From contig JAFGSK010000003.1 in assembly GCA_016934635.1 (NCBI GenBank), positions 1 through 64,000 on the forward strand: DNA of 64,000 nt, written 5' to 3'. The notes beneath the pieces were generated by a model. The model made no database searches, had not been told where the DNA came from, and saw nothing but the letters and a program-made list of their open reading frames with translations. Shown here piece by piece: positions 1 to 7,712 of this stretch; position 1 is the first letter of the stretch, and the number at the start of each line of letters is the position of its first letter. The translations under genes were made by a program, and so were the position numbers. This DNA comes from Caldifarciminota bacterium (GTDB lineage: Bacteria; Hydrothermota; Tepidihabitantia; B3-TA06).

Positions 1-112
1 GCTACATCCATTCCGCACCCTAAGAGGGTACGCTACATCCATTCCGCACCCTAAGAGGGTACGCTACATCCATTCCGCACCCTAAGAAGGTACGCTACAT
101 CCATTCCGCACC
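1..112. repeat. 31-bp tandem repeat, about 3.6 copies, cut by window edge
   Basis: A 31-bp unit beginning GCTACATCCATTCCGCACCC is repeated head to tail at 1-31, 32-62 and 63-93. A fourth, partial copy runs to about 112 and then diverges. Copies differ at one base only (AGAGGG against AGAAGG in copy 3). Each unit contains a small hairpin, ACCCT-AAG-AGGGT, with a three-base loop, like the hairpins at 458-588. The array may continue to the left of the window. It is not a CRISPR because the units abut without spacers. Confidence 0.9.
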
Positions 113-157
113 ACTCTTGGTTGTCCAGGACTAGCTACCAAACCGACATCGCATCGT

Positions 158-185
158 TTGACAAGTTTCTTTCCGTGCTTAAAGT
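158..185 (+). promoter_or_regulatory. Sigma-70-like promoter of hicB, probably leaderless
   Basis: TTGACA at 158-163 is followed after 16 nt by TAAAGT at 180-185. The ATG of the next gene starts only 6 nt after the -10 box, so transcription would start at or beside the start codon. No Shine-Dalgarno sequence is visible. The -10 box matches the consensus at four of six positions. Confidence 0.5.
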
Positions 186-191
186 ACAGTT

Positions 192-410
192 ATGGTCAAG
201 AAATTTACAGCAGTCCTCGTAAAAGAAGAGAAGTTCTACGTGGCGCACTGCGTAGAGTTGGGTGTGGTAAGCCAGGGCAAGACCATCGAGGAGGCCCAGG
301 CTAACCTGAAGGAAGCGGTAGAGTTGTATCTTGAAAGCTTCGGTGTGGAGGATTTACCCGAGAGCAAGGGAGAAGTTGTCTTTTATCCTATGGAAATAGC
401 GATAGGTTAG
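192..410 (+). CDS. hicB: HicB-family antitoxin-like protein (orphan)
   Basis: This 72-residue protein has the HicB partial RNase H-like fold signature. An N-terminal strand (KKFTAVLVKEEKFYVAHCVE) is followed by the GKTIEEAQANLKEAVELYLE helix typical of HicB antitoxins of type II toxin-antitoxin pairs. HicB normally neutralises the mRNA-cleaving toxin HicA. No HicA-like frame (about 60-80 residues with a conserved His) lies downstream, where the DNA is a hairpin array, and the 191 bp upstream are repeats and promoter. It is therefore an orphan in the visible sequence, although hicA could lie left of the window. The C-terminal DNA-binding part found in longer HicB proteins is absent. The start is the ATG 6 nt after a -10 box. 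Confidence 0.75.
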   Translation: MVKKFTAVLVKEEKFYVAHCVELGVVSQGKTIEEAQANLKEAVELYLESFGVEDLPESKGEVVFYPMEIAIG

Positions 411-457
411 TTCCACCCCAAATAAATTACAGCTGACCTCAGGGCGGCTGAGATGTA

Positions 458-648
458 GGACACCCTCTCAGGGTGTCCGGACAGGCTTGAGCGCCCTAGC
501 CGCTGGAAGCGGCATGCGCGGAAGTTCCACTTCCGCAGCCGGGGGATCGCCTCCCTTAGTAAGGGAGGTGGCCACACCGAAGGTGTGGTCGGAGGGATCG
601 CGTAGGGCAACCACTCCTGGTTGTCCGGACAGGCTTGAGAGACTGTCC
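458..648. repeat. Array of short hairpins, mostly with three-base loops
   Basis: The 411-739 intergenic stretch holds no convincing gene but a dense set of inverted repeats. They are 458-478 (9-bp stem, loop CTC), 499-513 (6 bp, GGA), 518-536 (8 bp, TCC), 550-568 (8 bp, AGT), 572-588 (7 bp, GAA), 608-623 (6 bp, four-base loop) and 627-648 (6 bp, 10-base loop). An 18-bp direct repeat, TGTCCGGACAGGCTTGAG, occurs at 474-491 and 622-639. The short frames that cross this region on both strands appear to be products of the repeats. The function is unknown. Confidence 0.8.
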
Positions 649-739
649 TACACTGTTCGGCGGCTTTGAGCCCCGCACCAGGGCAGGCAAGCAAGAACTG
701 AAGGTTAAACGATATGCGATTAAATTAGCGTGAAAGGGC

Positions 740-767
740 TTGACAACTGAAGAAATTACCGTATATT
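740..767 (+). promoter_or_regulatory. Sigma-70-like promoter of the UvrD-like helicase
   Basis: TTGACA at 740-745, a 16-nt spacer and TATATT at 762-767 form a near-consensus promoter. It ends 20 nt before the helicase ATG, leaving a short leader with AGGAGG-type Shine-Dalgarno sequence at about 778-782. Confidence 0.65.
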
Positions 768-787
768 TTGCTATATAGGAGGCGTTA

Positions 788-2623
788 ATGAGTAATATCT
801 ATAAAATCGAAAACGGACCTGTTCTTGTATTAGCGGGTCCAGGGACAGGAAAAACCCACACGATTGCACAAAGAGCACGGTTCTTAATTAAAGAAAAAGA
901 AGTGCCACCCCAAGAAATATCAATAATAACCTTTACAAAAGAAGCTTCGTTCGAAACGCGTGCCAGACTAAGTGATGTAGATAAAGAAGATGTGTACTTG
1001 GCGCCAGACAAGCAACCAAAAACTATAAGTACAATGCATAGCCTAGGGGATAAGATATTAAGGGCTAATACAAAAAAAGCTCAATTGAAAAAGGAATTTC
1101 AGGTTGTAAGTGATGACCGGTTTCTCATGAGTATAATGGAAGATTCAGCTCAACTAAATGGTTACCCACGTGAATATGCTTTAGAAGTCAAAAATTGTCG
1201 AACATTCGAATTATGTAATGAAAAAGACGATGACCCAAGGTGTAAGGTATGCAAGACATATAGACAAATTCTGAGAACAGCAAATGCTATAGACCATGAC
1301 GAACAAATTAGATTGGCATGCAAGTTACTAAGCAAATATAGTGATGTTCACAAGGATTGGCTTAAAAGGGCTAAACACTTACTCGTTGATGAGTATCAGG
1401 ATATTAATGCTTCTCAATTTGAGATGATTAAGCTACTATCGAAAGGCCAAGAAAAGGGGTTGTTTGTAGTAGGAGATGACGATCAAAGTATCTATAGTTG
1501 GCGGGGCGGTACCCCAAAGTATATCCGTAATTTTACCATTGACTTTAAAGACCATGACCCAAAAGTTGAAAGTTTGCCTATCTGTTGGCGTTGTCCAAAG
1601 TCTATACATAAAGGTGCAGTGGCAGTCGTTGCACATTTTGATACTGAAAGGAAAAATAAGGTAGTCATTAATTATAAGAACCCACTCGCTACGAAAATAA
1701 ACTGTATCAGTTTACCAAGTGAAAAATCAGAAGCGAAATTCATTGCTAATTTAGTGAATAAAACATTCCCTGCATATAGTTCCTTAGTGTTAATCCCTAA
1801 GTGGGATTATGCAAATCCTATAAAGAGTGCATTACGCGGTAAAAGCATACCCTATGATTTGCCGATGCGGATTCAGGAAAGTGATTTAGCCCTTTTTGAA
1901 GATATAGGAAGATGGCTTTCAGATACTGGTGAGAACTTAGTACTAAGAAATATGATACGTATTATTCTTGAAACGGAAAAAAGTATAGGGAAACCCTCTA
2001 CTCGCTGGAGTGATGAGAGATTTATTAAATGGAACGAAAAAATGAAACCTATAAGCAAACTTTGGGAAAAAATCTTCGCTAAGGAATATAACTCCTCATT
2101 AATGGAAGCTCTCAAGAGTGCAGCCGCAAAAAGCAGTATGCTTGAAAAGTTATTTAATATGCTTCAGACGATCTGGGAAGATTCAAAGAAAGCACCAGCA
2201 GATTTTCTTAACAGCGTTGCAAGAAATCTAAGTCTGTGGAAGCAAGACACAGGAAAGTTAATTGAGGAAATTACTGACTGGTGCGAAGCTGCAAGAATAC
2301 CTGGACCAGGAAGAGAGTTGGTTAGAATAATGACAATGAATAATGCTAAGGGGCTTTCTGCAGATTACGTATTTGTTGTAGGTCTTGAGAACGAAGCTTT
2401 TCCAGGGGATGTAGATAAAGAAGTTTTGCAGGAGAAATGTCGCCTTTTTTTTGTGTCTATGACTAGAGCAAAGCGAGAGTTGTTCTTGCTGTGGACAAGA
2501 AAACGAAGTGCGAGCTACACCTATAAGGCTTTAGATCAGAACGAAATCCTTAGTAGGTCTCAATTCATAGAAAGTATTCCTCCAGAACACATAGAGAATG
2601 ATTGGAAGCAAAGCTTTTTGTAA
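788..2623 (+). CDS. UvrD/Rep-like SF1A DNA helicase without Q motif, with four-Cys cluster
   Basis: This 611-residue ATP-dependent 3'-5' DNA helicase of the UvrD/PcrA/Rep family has all core motifs. These are Walker A GPGTGKT (17-23), Ia ITFTKEAS, II LLVDEYQDIN (198-207), III VVGDDDQSIYSWRGG (227-241), V TMNNAKGL and VI FFVSMTRAKREL near the C-terminus. It is shorter than typical UvrD (about 720). It starts directly before the Walker A strand, so the LNxxQ Q motif is missing. This is not a start-codon error, because an in-frame TAG lies at 776-778. Four cysteines (137, 143, 152, 155; C-x5-C-x8-C-x2-C) sit in the 1B region and could bind Zn or an Fe-S cluster. The DNA is visibly more AT-rich than the lysS operon beside it and the gene stands alone, which suggests transfer. 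A role in repair or in defence is possible. Confidence 0.85.
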   Translation: MSNIYKIENGPVLVLAGPGTGKTHTIAQRARFLIKEKEVPPQEISIITFTKEASFETRARLSDVDKEDVYLAPDKQPKTISTMHSLGDKILRANTKKAQLKKEFQVVSDDRFLMSIMEDSAQLNGYPREYALEVKNCRTFELCNEKDDDPRCKVCKTYRQILRTANAIDHDEQIRLACKLLSKYSDVHKDWLKRAKHLLVDEYQDINASQFEMIKLLSKGQEKGLFVVGDDDQSIYSWRGGTPKYIRNFTIDFKDHDPKVESLPICWRCPKSIHKGAVAVVAHFDTERKNKVVINYKNPLATKINCISLPSEKSEAKFIANLVNKTFPAYSSLVLIPKWDYANPIKSALRGKSIPYDLPMRIQESDLALFEDIGRWLSDTGENLVLRNMIRIILETEKSIGKPSTRWSDERFIKWNEKMKPISKLWEKIFAKEYNSSLMEALKSAAAKSSMLEKLFNMLQTIWEDSKKAPADFLNSVARNLSLWKQDTGKLIEEITDWCEAARIPGPGRELVRIMTMNNAKGLSADYVFVVGLENEAFPGDVDKEVLQEKCRLFFVSMTRAKRELFLLWTRKRSASYTYKALDQNEILSRSQFIESIPPEHIENDWKQSFL

Positions 2624-2793
2624 CTCCAGCAATGACTAAGTTCTCTTCCCCTCCGCCAACTAACAGCCATTAGGGTAACATCTCCCCACATCCTAATTAC
2701 TCTTTTTTACCCCAATCCCCCCAAATTGACAACTCTCCCTTCGAGCGTAACCGGTATAGACAACCCGGCATGTACATCTGTCGAGTATACAAC

Positions 2794-2821
2794 TTGACTT
2801 ACCATACTCTCTGACTATCAT
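2794..2821 (+). promoter_or_regulatory. Promoter of the lysS operon, probably leaderless
   Basis: TTGACT at 2794-2799, 16 nt, then TATCAT at 2816-2821. The lysS ATG follows the -10 box by 7 nt and no Shine-Dalgarno sequence precedes it. Nothing else recognisable is present in the 2624-2828 gap. Confidence 0.6.
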
Positions 2822-2828
2822 TCCATCA

Positions 2829-4283
2829 ATGAGCTCCCTTGGAAGCGAACGCGAGAACCGCATCCGCAAGCTGGAAGAACTGAGAGGGAAGGGTATCGAA
2901 CCTTTCCCGTACAGTTACGTGCGCACCCATACCGTTGCCGAAGCGCTCGAGGATTTTAACAAGCTGGCCGAGTCCCACAAACCCATACGAGTTGCAGGCC
3001 GGTTGATCACGAGACGTGATTTCGGCAAGGCCGCCTTCTTCGATCTCCACGATTCGACGGGCAGGATGCAGCTTTACCTGCGCAAGGACCAGGTCGGCGA
3101 GGAGAAGTACGCCCTCCTGGGTCTCGTGGACCTCGGTGACTTTATCGGCGCGGAAGGAGAGCTTTTCAAGACCAAGACCGGTGAGCCAAGCGTGAACGTC
3201 AAGGATTTCTCGGTTCTCTCCAAGTCGCTTCTTGCCCTGCCTGAGAAGTTTCACGGCCTGCAGGACGTTGAACAGCGTCTGCGCAGGCGTCACCTCGATC
3301 TTTTGGCCAACGAGGAAACAAGACAGGTCTTCGCCGCACGTGCGCGGCTGGTTAACCTGGTGCGCCGCTTCTTCGACGATCGCGGGTTCCTGGAAGTCGA
3401 GACGCCGATGCTTCAGCCCCTTTACGGAGGCGCGGCAGCCGAACCCTTCACGACCCACTACAACGCCCTTGACCGCGATTACTACCTCAGGATTGCCACC
3501 GAGCTTTACCTCAAGCGCCTGATCGTGGGAGGATACGAGAAGGTCTACGAGATAGGCAAGAACTTCAGAAACGAGGGCCTCGACCGCGAACACAACCCGG
3601 AGTTCACCGCCTTCGAGTGCTACCAGGCGTACGTCGACTACCACGAGATGATGCAGCTCGTCGAGGAGCTTTTCCGCATGTTGGCCAAGGAGTTGTGCGG
3701 TACGACCAAGGTTACCTGGATGGATGGGACCTATGACTTCGCCAGGGCCTGGGAAAGGGTCGAGTTCGTTCCCACGCTAGCAAAGAAGATAGGCTCTGAC
3801 CCGCTGGCGCTTTCCTCAGACGACCTGCGCAAGCTCTGCAACAAGCACGGGGTGGATCAGACCGCGGAGACGCCTTACGGCAAGATGCTCGATAAGCTCT
3901 TTTCCGCCCTTATCCAGGATCACATCGGCGGCCCTGCATTCGTTACCGACCACCCCAAGGTGATTTCCCCTCTTGCCAAGGAGCACCGGACCAACCAGGA
4001 TCTGGTAGAACGCTTCGAGCCGGTGATCGGGGGAGTGGAGTTCGGCAACGCCTTCTCCGAGCTCAACGACCCTCTGGAACAGCGCAGGCGTTTCGAGGAC
4101 ATGGCTGCAAGACACGAGGAGTTCTCGGTACTCGACGAGGATTTCCTCGAGACACTCGAGCAGGGCATGCCGCCCACAGGCGGGCTTGGACTGGGTATAG
4201 ACCGGATGGTTATGCTTTTTACCGACAGGGCATCTATTCGGGACGTCATCATCTTTCCTCAGCTCAGGGAGGATACGAAGTGA
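2829..4283 (+). CDS. lysS: Lysyl-tRNA synthetase, class II
   Basis: This 484-residue enzyme charges tRNA-Lys with lysine using ATP in the cytoplasm. It has an N-terminal OB-fold anticodon-binding domain (about 50-140), then the class II catalytic core. Motif 2 contains RNEGLDREHNPEFTAFE and motif 3 GGLGLGIDRMVMLF near the C-terminus. The length is normal for bacterial LysS. It is the first gene of a six-gene operon and overlaps lolC by 4 bp (GTGA). The ATG at 2829 is 7 nt downstream of a -10 box, so the mRNA is probably leaderless. Confidence 0.97.
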   Translation: MSSLGSERENRIRKLEELRGKGIEPFPYSYVRTHTVAEALEDFNKLAESHKPIRVAGRLITRRDFGKAAFFDLHDSTGRMQLYLRKDQVGEEKYALLGLVDLGDFIGAEGELFKTKTGEPSVNVKDFSVLSKSLLALPEKFHGLQDVEQRLRRRHLDLLANEETRQVFAARARLVNLVRRFFDDRGFLEVETPMLQPLYGGAAAEPFTTHYNALDRDYYLRIATELYLKRLIVGGYEKVYEIGKNFRNEGLDREHNPEFTAFECYQAYVDYHEMMQLVEELFRMLAKELCGTTKVTWMDGTYDFARAWERVEFVPTLAKKIGSDPLALSSDDLRKLCNKHGVDQTAETPYGKMLDKLFSALIQDHIGGPAFVTDHPKVISPLAKEHRTNQDLVERFEPVIGGVEFGNAFSELNDPLEQRRRFEDMAARHEEFSVLDEDFLETLEQGMPPTGGLGLGIDRMVMLFTDRASIRDVIIFPQLREDTK

Positions 4284-5521
4284 ACGTAAACTTCTTCGTA
4301 GCCAGACGTTACATCAGACAGCGCCGCAGAGGGGAAGGGTTCTACAACCTTATCTCGATCATCGCGATTGCCGGAGTGTTTGTTGGCGTCTCGGCGCTCA
4401 TAATCGCCCTTTCCGTGCTTAACGGCTTCAACGGCGAACTCAAGGATCGCATCGCGGGCGTGTTTCCTCACGTGGAGATAACCAAGTACGGTGAAGCCCC
4501 TATCACTGTCCAGGAGTACGAGGAAACACTGGCTCCTTACCTCAGCAAGATGAGGGAGGTTGCAGGGTTCGGCCCTGTTCTGAATATTCAGACCGCCCTG
4601 AGGTTTCGGGCCAACACCACCGGAGTCAACCTGACTGCGGTTGCGGTGGAAGACCTGCCCAGGATATCCAGCATCACCGACCCTGCGTATCCTTTGGAAG
4701 GGGAATGGTCTTTTGCCGATCACGGGGTAGTGATAGGGACCCAGCTTGCCGCCAACCTCTCGATAAGGGTGGGGGATACGGTCATGATTGTCGCCCCTAA
4801 CCGCGAGCCGATAATGACGCCGTTCGGCGTGGCAGTGCCCATCGTTAACACCTTCGTTGTGCGCGGTATCTTCGATGCCGGATTCTTCGATTACAACCTG
4901 TTGGGTGTTTTCATGAATATAAAAGACGCCCAGCCCCTTTTCGGGTACGAGAATTCCTATACCGACGTTGAGGTCAAGCTGAAAGATCCTCTCGATTCAC
5001 AGAAAGTGATAGAGAAGATCAAGAAGGATGTGGGGTATCCTTTTATCTGGATCTCCGATTGGCTGATGCAGAACAAGAACCTTTTCAGCGCACTCAAGAT
5101 GCAGAAGGTGGTCGTGTTTATCGTGCTTACGCTAATAATACTGGTGGCCGCATTCAACATTATCGGGACACTCATCATGACCGTAATGCGTAAGACCAGG
5201 GAGATAGGTATCCTGAGGGCATTGGGAATGAAGTCAAGGGGAATAATGAGAATCTTTACCTATTTCGGTCTTCTAATAGGTTTTCTTGGTACCCTTTTTG
5301 GAACGATATTCGGGGTGTTGACGTCTTTGATTATAGACAGGTTCAAGATTATCCGGTTGCCATCCGACGTATGGTACATCGATACGGTGCCTGTAAGGGT
5401 GCATTGGCTCGACGTATTGGTTATCGGAGTGGCGGCTATGCTAATAACGTTCGTGGCTACACTTTATCCTGCGATTAAAGCGGCGAGGCTTGACCCGGTG
5501 GAAGCGGTGAGATATGAGTAA
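4280..5521 (+). CDS. lolC: Lipoprotein-releasing ABC transporter permease, LolC/LolE family
   Basis: This 413-residue inner-membrane protein extracts outer-membrane lipoproteins together with the ATPase LolD. It has the LolC/E and MacB-FtsX topology: an N-terminal membrane helix (about 23-50, LISIIAIAGVFVGVSALIIA), a large periplasmic domain (about 50-265) and three C-terminal helices. It ends in the family motif ATLYPAIKAARLDPVEAVRYE. The start is a GTG overlapping the lysS TGA, and the end overlaps lolD by 8 bp. Only one permease is present, so the complex is probably a homodimer, as in bacteria with a single LolF-like permease. Confidence 0.92.
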   Translation: MNVNFFVARRYIRQRRRGEGFYNLISIIAIAGVFVGVSALIIALSVLNGFNGELKDRIAGVFPHVEITKYGEAPITVQEYEETLAPYLSKMREVAGFGPVLNIQTALRFRANTTGVNLTAVAVEDLPRISSITDPAYPLEGEWSFADHGVVIGTQLAANLSIRVGDTVMIVAPNREPIMTPFGVAVPIVNTFVVRGIFDAGFFDYNLLGVFMNIKDAQPLFGYENSYTDVEVKLKDPLDSQKVIEKIKKDVGYPFIWISDWLMQNKNLFSALKMQKVVVFIVLTLIILVAAFNIIGTLIMTVMRKTREIGILRALGMKSRGIMRIFTYFGLLIGFLGTLFGTIFGVLTSLIIDRFKIIRLPSDVWYIDTVPVRVHWLDVLVIGVAAMLITFVATLYPAIKAARLDPVEAVRYE

Positions 5522-6185
5522 GATTCTGGTTAAGGCTAAGAAATTGAGACGGGTATACGTAAGCGGCGAGGATAAGGTAGAGGCTTTACGTGACGCCAAC
5601 CTGACTTTGCATAAAGGCGAAGCCGTCTCTATCTTCGGGCCGTCAGGTTCGGGCAAGAGCACGTTTCTTCATCTCCTTGGAGCCTTCGATCGTCCTACCG
5701 CGGGCGAGATTTTTTTTGACGATCAGGATCTATTTGCGATGAGCAACGAAGCCCTGGCCGAGTTCAGGAATCGGGAGGTTGGATTCGTTTTTCAGTTCCA
5801 TCATCTCCTGCCGGAGTTCAGCGCGTTAGAGAACGTCGCTTTGCCTTTGCTTATTTCAGGTCAGGGAAGGAGTCAGGCGTTCGAGAAGGCCGAAAATATG
5901 CTTACCGAGGTAGGCCTTGCCGAACGCATGGATTTTCTACCGGTTAAGCTTTCCGGCGGAGAGAAACAGCGCGTGGCCGTGGCAAGGGCTTTGGTGCATA
6001 ACCCCCGCCTGGTTTTAGCAGATGAGCCCACGGGCAACCTCGATTCCGCAACCGAGCGTGAGGTAATGGATATTTTTTCAAACCTTAACCGGAAGATGGG
6101 AATAGCTTTTGTGATAGTTTCCCATAATCCGTTTATTAAAAAATTTACGGATAAACATTACGATCTCATAGACGGGAGACTTTGA
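5514..6185 (+). CDS. lolD: Lipoprotein-releasing ABC transporter ATPase LolD
   Basis: This 223-residue ABC ATPase has Walker A GPSGSGKST (42-50), the Q-loop VFQFHHLLPEFSALENV (about 92-108), signature LSGGEKQR (146-153) and Walker B LVLADEPTGNLDS (167-179). The HHLLPEFSALENV segment is typical of LolD within the MacB/FtsE/LolD group. It powers release of lipoproteins by the LolC-family permease encoded just upstream. The frame overlaps lolC by 8 bp and its TGA shares one base with the mcsA ATG. Confidence 0.93.
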   Translation: MSKILVKAKKLRRVYVSGEDKVEALRDANLTLHKGEAVSIFGPSGSGKSTFLHLLGAFDRPTAGEIFFDDQDLFAMSNEALAEFRNREVGFVFQFHHLLPEFSALENVALPLLISGQGRSQAFEKAENMLTEVGLAERMDFLPVKLSGGEKQRVAVARALVHNPRLVLADEPTGNLDSATEREVMDIFSNLNRKMGIAFVIVSHNPFIKKFTDKHYDLIDGRL

Positions 6186-6679
6186 TGCTTTGCGAAGAAT
6201 GCCACGAACTGGAGGCCGAGGTATTGGTTACCGAGGTTGATGCCTCGGGTAATCTTAAGGAAAAGCATTTGTGCAAGATCTGTGCCGCTAAAAAGGGGTA
6301 TATAGTGCAGAAACAGAAGCCTCTGACCGAGATGTTTGCGGATTTCCTTAAGGAAAGGGGGGAGAAGGAAGAGGAAGAACTCACTTGTTCGGTATGTGGT
6401 ATGAGCTGGGCAGAGTTTCGACGTCAGGGAAGGTTCGGATGTGCACATTGTTACCGTGAATTTGGAGAACGCATTGAACGGCTCATTTCACGAATCCAGG
6501 GCACAACCCGTCATACAGGAAGAGAGGCGTCCGCGGATTCACAGAATCCGTCGGCACATAAGGACATGGAAGTCAAGCGCTTGCGCAAAGAACTGGCCAA
6601 AGCGATTCAGGAAGAAGAATACGAAAAAGCGGCAAGGTTGAGAGATGATCTCAGGAAGTTTGAAGAGCGGTCTGGATAG
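6185..6679 (+). CDS. mcsA: McsA, zinc-finger activator of protein-arginine kinase
   Basis: This 164-residue protein contains four CxxC pairs (CEEC, CKIC, CSVC, CAHC) that form two zinc-binding modules. A C-terminal UvrB/UvrC-type helical motif follows (LAKAIQEEEYEKAARLRDDL). This is the McsA architecture, the partner that activates McsB. The ATG at 6185 shares its first base with the lolD stop (TGATG) and follows a GGGAG Shine-Dalgarno sequence. A TTG three bases earlier is in frame but less likely. The gene overlaps mcsB by 35 bp. In Firmicutes the pair lies with ctsR and clpC, and neither is present here. Confidence 0.92.
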   Translation: MLCEECHELEAEVLVTEVDASGNLKEKHLCKICAAKKGYIVQKQKPLTEMFADFLKERGEKEEEELTCSVCGMSWAEFRRQGRFGCAHCYREFGERIERLISRIQGTTRHTGREASADSQNPSAHKDMEVKRLRKELAKAIQEEEYEKAARLRDDLRKFEERSG

Positions 6680-7712
6680 TCACGAGGTTGGTTCGTGGCT
6701 CTCAGGGGAAGGACCGGACGGCGAGATAGTCATAAGTTCAAGGATTCGTCTTGCCAGGAACCTGACCGGCCTCAAATTTTTAGGTTATACTTCCGACCCT
6801 GAACAGGAAGAGATTTTAAAAAGCGTAAACCAGTCCCTTTCGGCTGCATTGATTTCCCACGGCCGGGGGCTGGTCGAGGTCGATGATTTATCTCCTCTGG
6901 AAGCCCAATTCCTGCTCGAACGTCATCTTTTGTCTCCTGATTTCCTGAAGAGTAACGCAAAAAGGGGATTCTTTACCACCGTCGACGAGAGCTTCAGCTT
7001 GATGGTAAACGAAGAGGACCACCTTAGGCTGCAGATGTTCGGGTCCGGTCTTTGCCTTGAGAATCTCTGGGACAGCATGGGAAAGATCGATGAAAGGTTG
7101 AACTCGGTGATGCCCTTTTCCTTTGACGAACGCTACGGATTTCTTACCGCCTGTCCTACAAACGTAGGTACAGGAATGCGAGCTTCGATACTCATACATC
7201 TGCCCGGAGTGGTGTTGACCAAGGAGATCGACCGCGTCCTTCGCGGGGTTTTGCAACTGGGGCTTTCGGTAAGGGGGACTTACGGGGAAGGAACCGAGAC
7301 AAAAGGGCATCTCTTCCAGGTATCCAATCAGCGTACCCTGGGACAGAGCGAGGAGGAGATCGTTTCCACCCTGACCAAGATGGCTTCCCAGTTGATCAAA
7401 TACGAACAGGAAGCACGGGAATATATTTCAACGAAGATGAGTAGCTATATCGAAGATAAACTTTACCGTTCAATTGGCATTTTGAAGTACGCCCGAATGC
7501 TCACGAGTGACGAGACCCTGAACCTTCTGTCGACCTTGAGGTTCGGGATCGGACGATTTCCCAATTTGACTGCAGGCAGACTCAACAAGCTCATAGTGCT
7601 TACCCGACCTGCGAATCTGCAGCTTTTCTTCGGTGAGGAACTTACACCGGAACAGCGCGATCGAAAGCGTTCGGACCTCGTGAAACGGGCACTTAAGAAT
7701 GTTGAAGCTTGA
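6645..7712 (+). CDS. mcsB: McsB, protein-arginine kinase
   Basis: This 355-residue member of the guanidino-phosphotransferase family phosphorylates arginine side chains, which marks proteins for ClpCP degradation in Bacillus. Visible motifs are SSRIRLARNL (31-40), VNEEDHLRLQ (121-130) and the active-site cysteine loop TACPTNVGTGMRAS around Cys170. The length is normal. It overlaps both mcsA (35 bp) and thiL (14 bp), so translation is probably coupled. An alternative TTG start at 6660 exists, but the ATG at 6645 keeps the usual N-terminus. Confidence 0.95.
   Translation: MISGSLKSGLDSHEVGSWLSGEGPDGEIVISSRIRLARNLTGLKFLGYTSDPEQEEILKSVNQSLSAALISHGRGLVEVDDLSPLEAQFLLERHLLSPDFLKSNAKRGFFTTVDESFSLMVNEEDHLRLQMFGSGLCLENLWDSMGKIDERLNSVMPFSFDERYGFLTACPTNVGTGMRASILIHLPGVVLTKEIDRVLRGVLQLGLSVRGTYGEGTETKGHLFQVSNQRTLGQSEEEIVSTLTKMASQLIKYEQEAREYISTKMSSYIEDKLYRSIGILKYARMLTSDETLNLLSTLRFGIGRFPNLTAGRLNKLIVLTRPANLQLFFGEELTPEQRDRKRSDLVKRALKNVEA

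Noticed and set aside
1..112. Possible CRISPR array
   Set aside because: The 31-bp units abut directly and carry no variable spacers, so this is a plain tandem repeat.
411..739. hicA toxin gene or short ORFs after hicB
   Set aside because: No frame here has HicA features. The short frames on both strands are produced by hairpin repeats.
2826..3644. 272-codon frame on the minus strand opposite lysS
   Set aside because: It is fully contained in lysS and arises from the regular codon pattern of that gene; the product has no family features.
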